Assembly: GCA_003503535.1 (NCBI GenBank)
Contig: DOCI01000008.1
Location: 31,300 to 37,273, forward strand
Direction: 5' to 3'
Length of the DNA stretch: 5,974 bases
Source of the DNA: Planctomycetaceae bacterium
GTDB lineage: Bacteria; Planctomycetota; Planctomycetia; Planctomycetales; Planctomycetaceae
Shown here: one piece after another, positions 5,071 to 5,974 of the stretch
Position numbering within the stretch: position 1 is the first letter of the stretch
Layout: each line of letters starts with the position of its first letter
Notes under the pieces: model-generated
What the model saw: only the letters and a program-made list of their open reading frames with translations
What the model was told of the DNA's origin: nothing
Database searches by the model: none
Made by a program: the position numbers and the translations under genes

Positions 5071-5974
5071 CTAACGCACAGGTATGACACATATTGTGAC
5101 ATACAGTTTATCAGACGATTCAGAAGCCCCAATAACGTAGATGGTATTTTCTGGTGTCATTAAATTGTTCCAGTGTTGAGCAGAGGAACGCATGAGCGTG
5201 ATCATGTTTTCCAATGCAACGGGATCATTCTTTTGAATGACGAAACAGGACTCACTGTGTCGGTAATGGTCATCCAACTGATATCCCATGCCTGTTAATT
5301 TGCTTTCAATTTCGTTGAATCTTATGCTTCCCAGCCAGTGGGCATCGAGCGGATTTCCCGTTTCTTCAAACTTCACACTCTCCAAAAACTGACAGTGGGC
5401 ATCTGCAGGTGCAGAAAATTCATTATGATATTTTGCCTTCGCCAGACCTCCCGATTCGCGAGACTTATCAAGTATTTTCATCAGGTCAGCTTTGGCTTTG
5501 ACGAGAGTTTCCGGTGGGCTTGTCCGTTTGAGATGGTAAGTCGTGCCTGGATATTGAATTTCAATTGTATCATTACCTGTTTGCACCATGATCACAGTGG
5601 CGTTTGCCGGGTCACTCTGTTGACCATTTGAATCGGTAGTGCCGGCATAAGTGTATTGGTTTTTATTTTGTGGAGTTTTTGTAAACAACGATGCTGATTG
5701 ACGTGTATCGGTCATCTTCACTCCCTGATCAGTCTGGGTGATTTTGACGCGACTACCTCGTCTGACAGGAAAGTCCTGGACATTGGGTTTTCCCATTGAC
5801 CAGCCTCCAGAAGGATTAAACGAGAGTGTCTGGTCAACGACTGTGCCCGAGTTATTGGACACAGGGTTAGAATAAGGAGGCACATTCTGAGGATTGTTGG
5901 CAGGGTTGGAATAAGGTGGCACGTTCTGAGGATTGTTGGCAGGGTTGGAATAAGGTGGCACGTTCTGAGGATTG
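5071..5974 (-). CDS. Hypothetical protein with N-terminal 13-residue tandem repeats, 5' partial
   Basis: The frame is open from the right edge to the stop at 5071-5073, giving 300 visible residues. The start and any signal peptide lie outside the window; the GTG at 5961 is inside a repeat and is not a credible start. Visible residues 1-36 are a repeat of 13 residues (NPQNVPPYSNPAN), Pro/Asn-rich and probably disordered. Residues about 45-150 look like a small beta-rich domain (VVDQTLSFNPSGGWSMGK, RGSRVKITQTDQGVKMTDT, NDTIEIQYPGTTYHLKR). A helical linker with Lys follows (about 154-180, VKAKADLMKILDKSRES). The last 110 residues form a second mixed domain ending in SSDKLYVTICVIPVR, with cysteines at 194, 243 and 295. 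I recognise no family. It lies 88 bp upstream of the trefoil-like gene on the same strand, so the two may be cotranscribed. Export is likely by context, not shown. Confidence 0.75.
   Translation of the reverse strand, partial: NPQNVPPYSNPANNPQNVPPYSNPANNPQNVPPYSNPVSNNSGTVVDQTLSFNPSGGWSMGKPNVQDFPVRRGSRVKITQTDQGVKMTDTRQSASLFTKTPQNKNQYTYAGTTDSNGQQSDPANATVIMVQTGNDTIEIQYPGTTYHLKRTSPPETLVKAKADLMKILDKSRESGGLAKAKYHNEFSAPADAHCQFLESVKFEETGNPLDAHWLGSIRFNEIESKLTGMGYQLDDHYRHSESCFVIQKNDPVALENMITLMRSSAQHWNNLMTPENTIYVIGASESSDKLYVTICVIPVR
5871..5974 (-). repeat. 39-bp in-frame tandem repeat, at least 2.7 copies, continuing off the window
   Basis: Units begin at 5871, 5910 and 5949 (each starting AATAAGG on the + strand) with a period of exactly 39 bp. 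Units 1 and 2 differ at two positions (A/T at unit base 8, A/G at unit base 14). The visible 26 bases of unit 3 are identical to unit 2. A degenerate partial unit (CAGGGTTAG) precedes at about 5862-5870. The repeat encodes 13 residues, so copy-number change keeps the frame. Near identity of the outer units suggests recent expansion. Confidence 0.93.

Noticed and set aside
4983..5132. N-terminal extension of the trefoil-like protein to 5132.
   Set aside because: It would place a 50-residue unrelated segment before a good signal peptide, overlap the upstream gene and ignore the AAGGA at 4988-4992.

Overview
The window looks like chromosomal DNA of a moderate-GC Planctomycetota-type bacterium. 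The basis is family resemblance recalled from memory: the broken integrase at the left edge, the isochorismatase/DUF427/DUF2293/TspO content, and the secreted EF-hand plus CAP protein. No rRNA, tRNA or other lineage marker is present, so the assignment is an inference.

Left part (1-1470). A decayed integrase (IS3-like, rve type) enters from the left edge on the + strand. It has lost function through a nonsense codon, at least one frameshift and a probable internal deletion. Its remains abut the 3' end of an intact minus-strand isochorismatase-like cysteine hydrolase (499-1041). About 430 bp without a gene follows, holding several inverted repeats and a T9 run.

Middle (1470-3244). An intact DUF427 protein (1470-1964, +) faces a minus-strand pair. 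The upstream gene of the pair encodes a DUF2293 protein (2453-3154). Its stop overlaps the ATG of a tspO gene (ATGA). That tspO (1977-2456) aligns with the TspO/MBR family over its full length in one frame but carries two in-frame stops. Just upstream of the DUF2293 gene, at 3164-3244, lies a 26-codon ORF that resembles the first 20 or so codons of the same tspO, Shine-Dalgarno region included. The DUF2293 gene therefore seems flanked by two damaged tspO copies.

Right part (3245-5974). After about 355 bp without a gene come three minus-strand genes for secreted or probably secreted proteins. In transcription order they are: a partial 300-residue protein with a 13-residue tandem repeat (5071-5974, continuing off the window); a 196-residue signal-peptide protein with three similar lobes suggestive of a beta-trefoil (4392-4982); and a 234-residue signal-peptide protein with two EF-hand loops and a CAP/SCP domain (3600-4304). 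A 12-bp inverted repeat sits between the last two.

No CRISPR array, tRNA or rRNA was seen. The most distinctive signals are the double tspO remnant around DUF2293, the 39-bp coding tandem repeat at the right edge, and the little-characterised set of exported proteins.
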